Assembly (NCBI RefSeq): GCF_002000085.1
Contig: NZ_MUZU01000005.1
Span: forward strand, 124,001 to 188,000
DNA from: Pseudocolwellia agarivorans
GTDB lineage: Bacteria; Pseudomonadota; Gammaproteobacteria; Enterobacterales; Alteromonadaceae
Length of the DNA: 64,000 bases
Direction: 5' to 3'
Numbering within the stretch: the stretch's first letter is position 1; each line of letters opens with the position of its first letter. Below the pieces are notes generated by a model that did not search any database, was not told the origin of the DNA, and saw only the letters and a list, made by a program, of their open reading frames with translations. The position numbers and the translations under genes were made by a program. Below, in pieces: positions 37,916 through 46,710 of this stretch.

Positions 37916-38689
37916 ATGGATTTTTTTATTATTTCACTAGTCGCTATGGCGGCTTCGTTACTTACGTTATTTTCTGGCTTTGGTTTAGGCACCTTATTAA
38001 TGCCTATCGTAGCTTTATTTTTCCCTATTGAAATTGCGGTAACCATTACAGCAATTGTTCATTTTGCTAATAATGCTTTCAAGATTTTTTTAGTGGGGAA
38101 GCATGCCGATTTGGCCGTTATTCTAAAGTTTGGTTTGCCTGCTGTTATTTGTGCTTTGTTGGGGGCGTTATTATTAACCAATATGTCTGGCAGTCATGAG
38201 CTAGTTAGCTATCATCTTTTATCTTATGAATTTACTACAAGTGTAATGAAGCTTGTGGTGGGTGGCCTTATTTTATTTCTAGTGGTTGTAGAGTTACTAC
38301 CTTTTTTTAAATCGCTTGCTATTGATAAAAAGTACCTGCCTTTAGGTGGAATGATAAGTGGATTTTTAGGTGGTTTATCTGGTCATCAAGGTGCTTTTAG
38401 AAGTATGTTTTTATTAAAAGCAGGCTTATCAAAAGAACAGTTTGTAGCAACCGGGGTCATATTGGCGGTACTTGTTGATATAAATAGGTTGGCGGTTTAC
38501 GGCTGGCACTTTGGTTCTAGCCAAAGTTCGGTTAACTGGTGGTTAGTATTAAGCGCTTGCTTGTCAGCTTTTATTGGGGCTTATTTTGGTAAAAAACTCT
38601 TAACTAAAGTAACCATTAATACGGTACAACAGTTTGTATCAGTATTACTGGTTTTTATCGGCTTAGGGTTAATAACAGGTAAGATATAA
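37916..38689 (+). CDS. TSUP family (TauE/SafE) membrane transporter
   Basis: A 257-residue membrane protein of about eight segments. The TauE/SafE pattern is visible: the N-terminal repeat AASLLTLFSGFGLGTLLMPI followed by PIEIAVTITAIVHFANNAF, and the second repeat GGMISGFLGGLSGHQGAFRS. The family exports or imports sulfite, sulfoacetate and other small organic anions; the substrate here is unknown. It follows the LysR gene and converges on the TraB-like gene. A second, unrelated-looking TSUP gene lies at 56945. Confidence 0.85.
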   Translation: MDFFIISLVAMAASLLTLFSGFGLGTLLMPIVALFFPIEIAVTITAIVHFANNAFKIFLVGKHADLAVILKFGLPAVICALLGALLLTNMSGSHELVSYHLLSYEFTTSVMKLVVGGLILFLVVVELLPFFKSLAIDKKYLPLGGMISGFLGGLSGHQGAFRSMFLLKAGLSKEQFVATGVILAVLVDINRLAVYGWHFGSSQSSVNWWLVLSACLSAFIGAYFGKKLLTKVTINTVQQFVSVLLVFIGLGLITGKI

Positions 38690-38718
38690 ATTCAGATCTT
38701 TAGTTGTTGAATTTAAAT

Positions 38719-38745
38719 AAAGTTAGGAGATTAACGCCTAACTTT
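38719..38745. terminator. Hairpin between convergent TSUP and TraB-like genes
   Basis: AAAGTTAGG (38719-38727) pairs perfectly with CCTAACTTT (38737-38745). On the minus strand it is followed by ATTTAAATT, so it may end either transcript. The T-tract is short. Confidence 0.5.
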
Positions 38746-38772
38746 ACTTAATTGAAAACAATTGAATAGTGA

Positions 38773-39648
38773 TTAAGAAGATTTTTGTTCTACGGTATAA
38801 CCTTTATTTTTGAGTAAGGCAATTAAGCCCTCTTTACCAAACAAGTGTCCAGCTCCTACTAAAATAAACTCTTTGTTTTTATTCTTGAATAAATCTTCTA
38901 TTTTAGGCACCCAGTTTTTATTACGATGAGTGAATAGCGCGTTATACGACTTTTCATCTGATTCTATAGCAGCGATATTAATCAAGTTTTCTAACTTAAT
39001 TGCGTCTCCTATTCTCCATGCGTCTAAGGTTTGTTGGAAAAAATCAGTAAAGCTAGAATTCAATTCTAAATTAGCTTCAATAAAATCGTCTTCGTATCCC
39101 TTACCTAAGTTGCTTAGCATGTTAAATTGCATTTCAGCGGTTTCTAAATAATGGATGCTTTTTTTATCTGCTATGGCGAGCTCTTCAAAATAAGCATCAA
39201 CACCTGCGCCTGATATATCAGCTTTTTGTAATTCAATTAGTGCCATTATTGAAATAACAAAGCCGGGCTTAAAGCTGGTAAATTGGTGCACATTACTGCC
39301 AATACTGTCGAAGTAATTGGTTAATAGTTTGAAGGTGTTGGGTTTTAATATGCTTTCTAAAGTTTGGCCATCGCTGTAGCTCATTTGAGCGATCATTGCT
39401 TGTTGCGCAGCTGCATCTGTTGGGTCTGGCAGCTGTGCTTCTAAGACAATGAGGTCGGTATTTTTATAAGCTTCAAGAAACTCTTTAGGCAGAGGGAACT
39501 CTGATTCAGGTAGCACGTGAATAGTGCCACCAATAAATACGTGATCGTTGTCTTTCGACACTTTCCACACCGAACTGTCAGCCATAGCTGTAATAGATAA
39601 ACTATAAAACGTAACTGTTGTTAATAAAGTGAGTATGTATTTTTTCAT
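38773..39648 (-). CDS. TraB/GumN family protein, exported
   Basis: A 291-residue protein with a signal peptide (MKKYILTLLTTVTFYSLSIT, then AMADSS). The TraB/Tiki/GumN hallmarks are FIGGTIHVLPES (GTxH) near the N-terminus and LVGAGHLFGKEG (GxxH) near the C-terminus; these form the putative metalloprotease site. Bacterial members are poorly characterised. The ATG at 39648 lies one base after the rep stop, so it is likely translated from the rep mRNA; a longer frame to 39690 inside rep would misplace the signal. Confidence 0.82.
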   Translation of the reverse strand: MKKYILTLLTTVTFYSLSITAMADSSVWKVSKDNDHVFIGGTIHVLPESEFPLPKEFLEAYKNTDLIVLEAQLPDPTDAAAQQAMIAQMSYSDGQTLESILKPNTFKLLTNYFDSIGSNVHQFTSFKPGFVISIMALIELQKADISGAGVDAYFEELAIADKKSIHYLETAEMQFNMLSNLGKGYEDDFIEANLELNSSFTDFFQQTLDAWRIGDAIKLENLINIAAIESDEKSYNALFTHRNKNWVPKIEDLFKNKNKEFILVGAGHLFGKEGLIALLKNKGYTVEQKSS

Positions 39649-39649
39649 A

Positions 39650-41668
39650 TTATTTATTCTTATTGAGCATTTCTCGTAAGTTAGCGACACCCATTTTGGC
39701 TGTAGCCTGTTTTTGTTCGTTACTTTTTTTAGCTTGAGTTAATTCCCAGCTCAAATCGTCTTGCGGCAATTCATGTAAAAAGCGACTGGCTTCTGTTCTG
39801 GCCACTTCACCAAATTGTCTGCGCTCTCTTGCATAAGTAAAAATAAGTTCTTTTTGCGCCCGAGTAATACCTACGTAAGCCAATCTACGTTCTTCTTCTA
39901 CATTACCTTCATCCATACTGGTTTGGTGAGGTAGTAAGCCTTCTTCCATACCAATTAAAAATACGTAAGGAAACTCTAGCCCTTTTGATGCATGCAATGT
40001 CATTAATTGCACTTGGTCTGAGTCGTCTTCGTCTTCGCTACGTTCCATCATATCGCGCAAGGTTAAACGCGTGACTACTTGTGGTAATGTCATAGGGTCT
40101 TCGTTTTCGTCACCTTCTAACATTTGTGTAACCCAACTGAAGAGTTGAGTCACATTTTTCATACGCATTTCAGCTGCTTTAGCGCTTGGCGAAGAATCGT
40201 ATAACCAATCTTCGTAATTAATTTCTCGTACAGCAGATCTTAAAACCGCTGCGGTATCTCCTCGTTCAGCATGATCGGCTGTTTCAACAATCCAACGAGT
40301 AAAGCGTTGTACACTCGCTAAACCACGGCCAGTGAGTGTTTGTTCTAGCCCAAGCTCGAAGCTAGCTGCAAACATACTAATTTGGCGCATGTTGGCGTAA
40401 CTACCTAGTTTTTCTAAGGTTGTTGGTCCTATTTCGCGTCGAGGTACGTTTACAATACGTAAAAAAGCGTTGTCGTCGTCAGGGTTCACTAAAACACGTA
40501 GGTACGCCATCATATCTTTAATTTCAGATCTTGAGAAGAATGATGTTCCGCCACTGATTTTGTAAGGAATACGGTTAGTCATTAATGCTTTTTCAAGTAA
40601 GCGAGATTGATGATTACCACGATATAAAATGGCGTAATGTTTAAATTTAGATTTATTTAAAAAGCGATGACCGATCAGCTCACCGACAATACGCTCAACT
40701 TCGTGTTCTTCGTTTTTGGTTTGCACAACCCGTAATTCAACGCCGTAATTAAGCTCACTAAATAGTGCTTTGTCGTATACATGAGGATTATTCGCAATCA
40801 GTATGTTTGCACACTTAAGAATACGGCCACTAGAGCGATAATTTTGCTCTAATTTGATCAACTTAAGCTCAGGGAAGTCTTCCCCTAATAACACTAAATT
40901 TTGTGGTTTAGCGCCACGCCACGAGTATATTGATTGGTCGTCGTCGCCAACTACGGTTAATAAGCCTTTTTCACCGGCAATTAATTTAACTAATTCGTAT
41001 TGGCTGGCGTTGGTGTCTTGGTATTCATCTACCAACATGTACTGAATTTTTTTACGCCAGCGCTCACGTACTTCAGGGTAATTTCTTAATAAGAGCGTAG
41101 GGATTAAAATCAGATCATCAAAGTCTAACGCGTTATAGGCTTTCATATGTTTTTGATATTCAGCATAAAACTCTGCATACATGATGGTGTCGGCATCACT
41201 TGCGCTTTTAATTGCTGCGTCAGCCAGTTGCAGTTCGTTTTTCCAATTTGAGATCATTGACTGTAACTTACTGAGTAAATCTTTATCGCCCCCAAACTCA
41301 TCTTGTGTCAGTTCTTTTAATAGCGCTAGGGTGTCTTGATCGTCAAATAGAGTAAAGCCCGGCTTGTAGCCTAATGTTTTTATTTCTTTTCTAACAATAT
41401 CTAAACCGAGAGAGTGAAAGGTTGAAACAGTAAGACCACGAATTAAATCTTTACCTAGCAATTTGCCGACACGCTCTTTCATCTCTTTAGCGGCTTTGTT
41501 GGTAAAGGTAACAGCGGCAATGTTACGTGCTTTATAGCCACACTTTTCAATAAGGTAGGCGATTTTTTTACAGATAACCCCTGTTTTTCCACTACCAGCA
41601 CCTGCCAATACTAAGCAAGGTCCACTTACGTATTTTACAGCTTCATTTTGTCCGGGGTTTAGTTTCAT
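39650..41668 (-). CDS. rep: ATP-dependent DNA helicase Rep
   Basis: Rep is a superfamily 1A 3'-5' helicase that helps replication forks past protein blocks. Motif I is [15 protein letters not shown], motif [18 protein letters not shown], motif [16 protein letters not shown], motif [17 protein letters not shown] and motif [14 protein letters not shown]. At 672 residues it is Rep-sized (E. coli 673) rather than UvrD-sized (720). It is divergent from ubiK; the TraB-like gene follows on the same strand. Confidence 0.96.
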   Translation of the reverse strand: MKLNPGQNEAVKYVSGPCLVLAGAGSGKTGVICKKIAYLIEKCGYKARNIAAVTFTNKAAKEMKERVGKLLGKDLIRGLTVSTFHSLGLDIVRKEIKTLGYKPGFTLFDDQDTLALLKELTQDEFGGDKDLLSKLQSMISNWKNELQLADAAIKSASDADTIMYAEFYAEYQKHMKAYNALDFDDLILIPTLLLRNYPEVRERWRKKIQYMLVDEYQDTNASQYELVKLIAGEKGLLTVVGDDDQSIYSWRGAKPQNLVLLGEDFPELKLIKLEQNYRSSGRILKCANILIANNPHVYDKALFSELNYGVELRVVQTKNEEHEVERIVGELIGHRFLNKSKFKHYAILYRGNHQSRLLEKALMTNRIPYKISGGTSFFSRSEIKDMMAYLRVLVNPDDDNAFLRIVNVPRREIGPTTLEKLGSYANMRQISMFAASFELGLEQTLTGRGLASVQRFTRWIVETADHAERGDTAAVLRSAVREINYEDWLYDSSPSAKAAEMRMKNVTQLFSWVTQMLEGDENEDPMTLPQVVTRLTLRDMMERSEDEDDSDQVQLMTLHASKGLEFPYVFLIGMEEGLLPHQTSMDEGNVEEERRLAYVGITRAQKELIFTYARERRQFGEVARTEASRFLHELPQDDLSWELTQAKKSNEQKQATAKMGVANLREMLNKNK

Positions 41669-41823
41669 TATCTTTAACGATTTCTGGGGCTATTCAAAAG
41701 AGGCGACGATTTTATAACAAATTTTTTAAATAAGCCGAATATTTTTAGTCTCAATCGTTAAAAATGTTTACAATAGTAAAATAAGCAACTTAAGTTAAAG
41801 CCAAATAAGGCTAAGAGTTTAAA

Positions 41824-42072
41824 ATGATTAATGCTAAAAAAATTGAAGAAATTGCTCAGCAAGTATCAAATGCTATTCCTGCAGGATTAAAAAATGCAGC
41901 GAGCGATTTTGAAGAGAAAACGAAAACGGTTTTACAACGTAAATTAGCCGAGCTTGATGTAGTAACGCGTGAAGAGTTTGATGTGCAAACACAGGTGTTA
42001 ATTAAAACCAGAGCTAAGTTAACTGAATTAGAAGCTAAGCTCGCTGAAATTGAAGCGAAGTTAGCTGAGTAA
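41824..42072 (+). CDS. ubiK: Ubiquinone biosynthesis accessory factor UbiK (BMFP)
   Basis: UbiK (YqiC) is a small coiled-coil protein that binds UbiJ and aids ubiquinone synthesis in aerobic conditions. The 82-residue product has the family N-terminus KIEEIAQQVSNAIPAGL, the central VTREEFDVQTQVLIKTRAKL, and a C-terminal heptad tail LTELEAKLAEIEAKLAE predicted to trimerise. It is monocistronic and divergent from rep. Its partner ubiJ is 8 kb upstream. Confidence 0.9.
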   Translation: MINAKKIEEIAQQVSNAIPAGLKNAASDFEEKTKTVLQRKLAELDVVTREEFDVQTQVLIKTRAKLTELEAKLAEIEAKLAE

Positions 42073-42141
42073 TGTGTTTGTTATTAGTTTTAAAGCCATA
42101 ACTCACTTAGCAAGCTATGGCTATTCAACTAATGTATTTTT

Positions 42142-42711
42142 CTATTGAGTAAAATAAAGAGAAAAGCTAATCGGTACTGCGTTGCTAATGCTAGGTAACA
42201 CGGCTAAAGCTTTTAATTTTTCTACACCTGCAACTAAATTAAAATCGTTTGCTTGAATAATAATAGGTTTTAAACTGTTAACCATTATATTGTTGTTACC
42301 TAATTTTATTACCTGTACTTGGGTTGTAACCGTTTTCTTTGCACCATGTAATGCTATTTCACCGGCTATTTCGATACGAGCAACTTCTCCAACATTCAGT
42401 TTTTCAATGACTTGATTATCAATACTTGTGGTAAAGCTGGCTTTAGGAAATAAATTTGTTTCAAAAAGAAATTTCTGCATTCTTTCATTTCGAATTGGAA
42501 TGTTGGTTTCAACGCTACTTAAATCAATGGTTAAATTAACTTTACCTTTAGGTGATATAGCGCCTTTTAGTTGAGTAAACTGATGAACTTCTGTGGCACT
42601 ATTTTTTTTAGTTGTTACGAAGTTAAATTGAGATTTATCATTCGCTAATTGCCAATTTGCTAAGCTTGGCAGAGTAAACAATAATCCGATTATTAATGTA
42701 AAAATACGCAT
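42142..42711 (-). CDS. YceI family periplasmic protein
   Basis: A 189-residue exported protein with a signal peptide (MRIFTLIIGLLFTLPSLANW). YceI proteins are lipocalin-like eight-strand barrels that bind polyisoprenoids. The pattern SQFNFVTTKK..., VNLTIDLSSVET, FPKASFTT and IEIAGEIALHGAKKTVT is characteristic. It starts 9 bases after the metallo-beta-lactamase stop on the same strand, so the two are likely co-transcribed. The meaning of that pairing is unknown. Confidence 0.85.
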   Translation of the reverse strand: MRIFTLIIGLLFTLPSLANWQLANDKSQFNFVTTKKNSATEVHQFTQLKGAISPKGKVNLTIDLSSVETNIPIRNERMQKFLFETNLFPKASFTTSIDNQVIEKLNVGEVARIEIAGEIALHGAKKTVTTQVQVIKLGNNNIMVNSLKPIIIQANDFNLVAGVEKLKALAVLPSISNAVPISFSLYFTQ

Positions 42712-42720
42712 TTTTTTTCC

Positions 42721-43437
42721 TTAATTTTTAGCTGCTGCTAATTGTTTAGTGTGGGTTAATAAGTTTATATCGCCTAGTTTACCATGCCCAGGAATAACAA
42801 TTTCAACTTGTGGATATTTTAATAGCACTTTCTCGACTGAAGATGGCCATTGTTCTATTGAAGCTTCACCTGTATAGCCTAACCCCTGAGTTTGTAAACT
42901 ACGAATAAAGCAACCACCAAATAGTAGTTTAGATTTAGGTAGCCATACGACTAGGTTATCTATTGTATGACCGCCACCCGGATAAAATATTTCAATTAAT
43001 CCATCTTCTAACTGAAAATTAGGACCTGTAAATGAATGACTCGCTAGTGTTTGTTCTTTTTTGGCTAATAATTCGTTCGTTAATGTAGACGCATAGGTTG
43101 GAATGTTTTGTTCATTAAGCCATTTAATACCTGCCGTGCGATCTTCGTGCGAGTGGGTTGATATACTTGCCGCAGGTTTATAACCTCGTTTCTCTATCCA
43201 GCCAACTAATGTTTTTGTATCTTGTTCAGACCATGGCGTATCAATAATAAAGGCTTTTTTCTCATGGAATATAACTAGTCCATTTGAACTCATTAACCCA
43301 AAACCGTCTACGTTTTGAAATGATTTATATAGATAGGTGTTAGGAGCTATTTTATTGATTTTTAATTCAGGTAGTGCCTCTTCTGCATGAACCGAAAAAG
43401 TGAGTAGTAAGGTATAAACGATTAACAATAGTTTCAT
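42721..43437 (-). CDS. Subclass B1-type metallo-beta-lactamase, exported
   Basis: A 238-residue MBL-fold enzyme with a signal peptide (MKLLLIVYTLLLTFSVHA). All six B1 zinc ligands can be placed: His95, His97 and Asp99 in THSHEDRTAGI, His157 in PGGGHTIDN, Cys176 in LFGGCFIRS and His218 in IPGHGKLGD. The stretch DNLVVWLPKSKLLFGGCF is nearly diagnostic of B1 enzymes such as IMP and VIM. B1 enzymes hydrolyse most beta-lactams, including carbapenems; actual activity is not proven here. A non-lactamase MBL hydrolase is the alternative, but the zinc-2 Cys argues against it. YceI follows and a REC-REC-GGDEF gene precedes it on the same strand. Confidence 0.85.
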   Translation of the reverse strand: MKLLLIVYTLLLTFSVHAEEALPELKINKIAPNTYLYKSFQNVDGFGLMSSNGLVIFHEKKAFIIDTPWSEQDTKTLVGWIEKRGYKPAASISTHSHEDRTAGIKWLNEQNIPTYASTLTNELLAKKEQTLASHSFTGPNFQLEDGLIEIFYPGGGHTIDNLVVWLPKSKLLFGGCFIRSLQTQGLGYTGEASIEQWPSSVEKVLLKYPQVEIVIPGHGKLGDINLLTHTKQLAAAKN

Positions 43438-43497
43438 GGCTTCTGATGTCCTATCAATTATATGGAAGTTTTATATTAATACTGAGTCGTTAGTGAA

Positions 43498-44745
43498 TTA
43501 TTGTTCTAAAATAAGCGTGTTACGACCTTTTTTTTTCGCTTGTTTTAAGGCGTTGTTCGCTATTTTAATGAGGGATTCAAGTGAGTTTTCTGTGTTCATC
43601 GTTGTTGTTCCAATACTAATGCTAAAACGTGTTTGTTCATCTTGTAATTGCACATTAAATTGGCTAACGGCTTGTTGTAAATTAAGTAATTGATCTTTGC
43701 CATTTTCGACACTTTCAGCTGAAATGAATACCGCAAATTCATCACCACCTAATCGAGCGATAACTTGACCTTTAAAGTGTTGTTTAAGTAATTTAGATAA
43801 CTCAATTAATATTTTATCTCCCATGGCGCTACCATGTTTTTCGTTAATGCTTTTAAAGTTATCGATGTCGATCACAGCCAAAATATTTGTACTTAAATCA
43901 TCTAAAGAAAATTCTAGTGCTTCGCCTACTGTACTCATAAAATGTCTATGGTTTAATAACTCGGTTAAGTAGTCTTGATTTGCAGCGAGTTTAATCTTTT
44001 CTAAATATTGAAATTTTTCAATATGCTGCATAATGCGACAATAAAACTCTTCAGGACATAAAGGTTTTTGTAAAAAGTCGTCTGCGCCATTTTTAATAAA
44101 TCGGGCTGAATTAATATCTTTTCTGGTACCTGAAATACCAATAACAATAAGCTCATTATTTGAATACTGCCTTCTTATTTTTTGTAGAAGCTCAATACCA
44201 CTCATGCCTGGCATTTCATGATCGGTAACAACAATTTTAATTTCTGGGTTGCTGTGTAATATTTTTAAGGCGTTGGCACCGTCAACGGCTATATGAACAG
44301 TAAAGTTTCGACGCTTTAATAGTTGCGCGGTATGATTTCTTGATGTTAAGGAATCGTCGACGACTAAAACGCTAATGTTTTTGTTGGTGAGTTGATTGTG
44401 TAAAACACGTAATAGGTAATGATAAGCCTGTGCATTTTCTTTAGTTATGTAGTCAATAACAGGTAAGTTAAGAATTTTTTTACGTGTTGCATCATCCATT
44501 CTACCTGTCATCACGATACTCGGTATTTTATGTTGTAAAACATAAGGGATAGCTTCACCATTAGGGGCATCAGGTAAAGATACATCCACGGTTGCAGCAA
44601 AAAACTTGGGGTTAGTTGCAAGAATACTTTTAACTTGTGCGAACGATTTAGCAATAGTAACTTGGTAGCCTAACGAAAGCCCTATACGTTCAATAACTTT
44701 GGCTATAGATGAACTGTCTTCAATAACGAGTAATTTGGGAGACAC
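43498..44745 (-). CDS. Response regulator with two receiver domains and a GGDEF domain
   Basis: A 415-residue diguanylate cyclase regulator. The first receiver domain (about 3-118) has phospho-acceptor Asp54 (ATVDVSLPD). The second (about 124-245) has Asp175 (VVTDHEMPGMSG). The C-terminal GGDEF domain keeps a perfect signature at 333-337 (ARLGGDEFAVF), so c-di-GMP synthesis is likely. No RxxD inhibitory site is seen just before it. GTG start at 44745 with AGGA six bases upstream. It precedes the metallo-beta-lactamase by 60 bases on the same strand; no cognate kinase is present. Confidence 0.88.
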   Translation of the reverse strand: MSPKLLVIEDSSSIAKVIERIGLSLGYQVTIAKSFAQVKSILATNPKFFAATVDVSLPDAPNGEAIPYVLQHKIPSIVMTGRMDDATRKKILNLPVIDYITKENAQAYHYLLRVLHNQLTNKNISVLVVDDSLTSRNHTAQLLKRRNFTVHIAVDGANALKILHSNPEIKIVVTDHEMPGMSGIELLQKIRRQYSNNELIVIGISGTRKDINSARFIKNGADDFLQKPLCPEEFYCRIMQHIEKFQYLEKIKLAANQDYLTELLNHRHFMSTVGEALEFSLDDLSTNILAVIDIDNFKSINEKHGSAMGDKILIELSKLLKQHFKGQVIARLGGDEFAVFISAESVENGKDQLLNLQQAVSQFNVQLQDEQTRFSISIGTTTMNTENSLESLIKIANNALKQAKKKGRNTLILEQ

Positions 44746-44774
44746 AATAATCCTATGTTTTTACGTAAATAAAT

Positions 44775-45003
44775 AACCTGAACTCTGGTTAAGCTATTTT
44801 ACTCAGTAACGCTATTTAAGCGCCTATCTGCGTTTTTTTACTTCCAATAACCCGTTATTGGTACGCAAAAATGCTTTGATATACTCTTAAGTTTCATCAC
44901 TGAGCTTAATTGTCTTATAAAAACTCAAGGTATACTAAGTGCTTTTTATAAATATTTATTATAAATCAAAACATTATAAAACCCGTTAACCAAAGTTCAG
45001 GTT
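44775..45003. repeat. Inverted-repeat-bounded non-coding element
   Basis: This fills most of the 392-base gap between the GGDEF regulator and the DUF418 gene, where I see no gene. AACCTGAACTCTGGTTAA (44775-44792) returns as its inverse TTAACCAAAGTTCAGGTT (44986-45003) with one mismatch in 18 bases. Inside lies a hairpin CCAATAA-CCCG-TTATTGG (44844-44861) flanked by TGCG and CGCA. It looks like a small mobile or structured repeat; other copies are not in this window. Confidence 0.5.
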
Positions 45004-45137
45004 AAATAAAATTTTCCACTTGTTTTGGCATAATATTTATATTGAAAATTAAGGTAATAATATCATCTTTAAGTATTTTTTAAGTGTTTTTTGCACAAGA
45101 TATACGATATGAAATGTTGGCAATTAAACTTGAATTT

Positions 45138-46595
45138 TTATACTTTCATCGGTTGTATTTTTTTATAGGTTAAACTGCGCCATAACCATTCCATTGGCCC
45201 AAAGCGGTAGTGGCTCAACCACCATTTTGAAAAAACGAGTTGGCCTGTAATAATTCCAAAAACAAGCAGCATTTGTGGCGCACGTGAAATTTCACCATAT
45301 TGTCCACCTGCATAGCCATAAAAAATACTGGTTAAGATAACTGAATGCATAAGGTAGTTAGTTAACGCCATTTGTCCCATAGGTGCAAATACCGATAATA
45401 TACGTTGCCATTTTTGTTTATTCAACGCAAAAACTACCAACCCTAAATATCCTGCGGCCAGAGTTAGTTGCGCAATATAAAAGAGTATTTCTCCTGCACC
45501 TAACAATACAAAAGAGATGCTCGCAGCAGGATGTTGAATAATTAAAAGGCTAGCAACATTTAACGGAATACCTGCAAGTAGACCCACTCGCGCTAACGTT
45601 TTGAAAAAAGTTTGATGTTGCTGGTGTTGCGTGATTGTTTTGGAAATAACCAACCAAAAACCTAAAATGAATATTGGGATCAGCACCGCTAAGGTGATAA
45701 GTGGTGAAAACATGAGCATAACGCCAGAAAAACTTATTCTATATTGAGTTGCTTCCCAGTAGCTACCTTCTGTAAATGCTCTGTTTTCTTTATCAATATC
45801 TGCTTGTGCATCTAAGCGGTCTTGTATGGCTGTGGCAATTGTTTCTGCTGTTATTTCTTCATCTGTAAGTTCTACATGTTCAGTTTTTTCGGCAGGTTTA
45901 ATAGTTGTTTCATTCGTTATTTCTGTTGATGTAGTACTATCCATTTCACTTTTACTAGAAAATTTTTGTTCAACCAGCGTATAAATATCAAGTTCACTTT
46001 TCCACATTTCTTGAAACTTTGCATCGTTGAATACGGTGCCAAATATAATGCCCGCTAAACTGGTCAGAAAAATTGGCACAATTAACCAAGTTAACCCTAA
46101 CTTAAGATAAGACTTAGGCTCTTGTGATTTTTTCTTTCGTACTAAAAGTAATAAAATAAAACCTGCGAAAGCATAGTCATGTAAAATATCGCCACCCCAT
46201 ATAAATATCATGTGGGCGATACCTATGAGCAAAAGTACAAACATACGACGAGAGAACCATGCACCAAATGGACGATCCATTTCTTTAGCACGCAGTAGCA
46301 TAACAGCGAAGCCCATGCCAAAAATAAGCGCAAATAACTTATAAAACTTGCCTTCAACAAAACAACGGATCAACCAACCGACAGCGTGATCTACGCCTGT
46401 GAGTGATGTGTCTTGGCCACCTAATGAAATTATTGCACGGTTAAACCATTCAATATTCATTAGTAAAATACCAACTAAACATAAGCCACGCAGAATATCT
46501 AATGCATCAATACGTTTATTTTTTTCTAATGGTTGTATAGGTAATGTTTCTTGAGGGGAGGTGGTGATTTGGCTATTGTCTGGACTAACTTGCAT
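45138..46595 (-). CDS. DUF418 family membrane protein (YeiB-like)
   Basis: A 485-residue inner-membrane protein with about ten segments. The N-terminal signature RIDALDILRGLCLVGILLMN and the C-terminal DUF418 block (MGQMALTNYLMHSVILTSIF, ending in FGPMEWLWRSLTY) define the family. A long acidic, Thr/Glu-rich soluble insert sits in the middle (about residues 205-275), after the fifth or sixth segment. Function is unknown; the family is suspected to act in transport. It lies alone, 115 bases after ilvA's stop side, transcribed in the same direction as the ilv operon but beyond its terminator. Confidence 0.85.
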   Translation of the reverse strand: MQVSPDNSQITTSPQETLPIQPLEKNKRIDALDILRGLCLVGILLMNIEWFNRAIISLGGQDTSLTGVDHAVGWLIRCFVEGKFYKLFALIFGMGFAVMLLRAKEMDRPFGAWFSRRMFVLLLIGIAHMIFIWGGDILHDYAFAGFILLLLVRKKKSQEPKSYLKLGLTWLIVPIFLTSLAGIIFGTVFNDAKFQEMWKSELDIYTLVEQKFSSKSEMDSTTSTEITNETTIKPAEKTEHVELTDEEITAETIATAIQDRLDAQADIDKENRAFTEGSYWEATQYRISFSGVMLMFSPLITLAVLIPIFILGFWLVISKTITQHQQHQTFFKTLARVGLLAGIPLNVASLLIIQHPAASISFVLLGAGEILFYIAQLTLAAGYLGLVVFALNKQKWQRILSVFAPMGQMALTNYLMHSVILTSIFYGYAGGQYGEISRAPQMLLVFGIITGQLVFSKWWLSHYRFGPMEWLWRSLTYKKIQPMKV

Positions 46596-46659
46596 TCTGA
46601 ATGATCCTTATTCTTTTTCCATACAATAAACTAATCTGACGATAAGTTAAAAGAATAAA

Positions 46660-46690
46660 ATGTAAAAAGCCACTAGATTTAGTGGCTTTA
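46660..46690 (-). terminator. Terminator of the ilv operon
   Basis: On the minus strand AAAGCCACTA (46689-46680) pairs with TAGTGGCTTT (46675-46666) across a four-base loop, followed by TTACATTTT. It lies just past the ilvA stop. Confidence 0.88.
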
Positions 46691-46710
46691 GTTCTTGATC
46701 TTTAGTCCTT

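Noticed and set aside
42094-42122. AGCCATA/TATGGCT inverted repeat between ubiK and yceI
   Set aside because: The loop is 15 bases and no good T-tract follows on either strand, so a terminator call is too weak.
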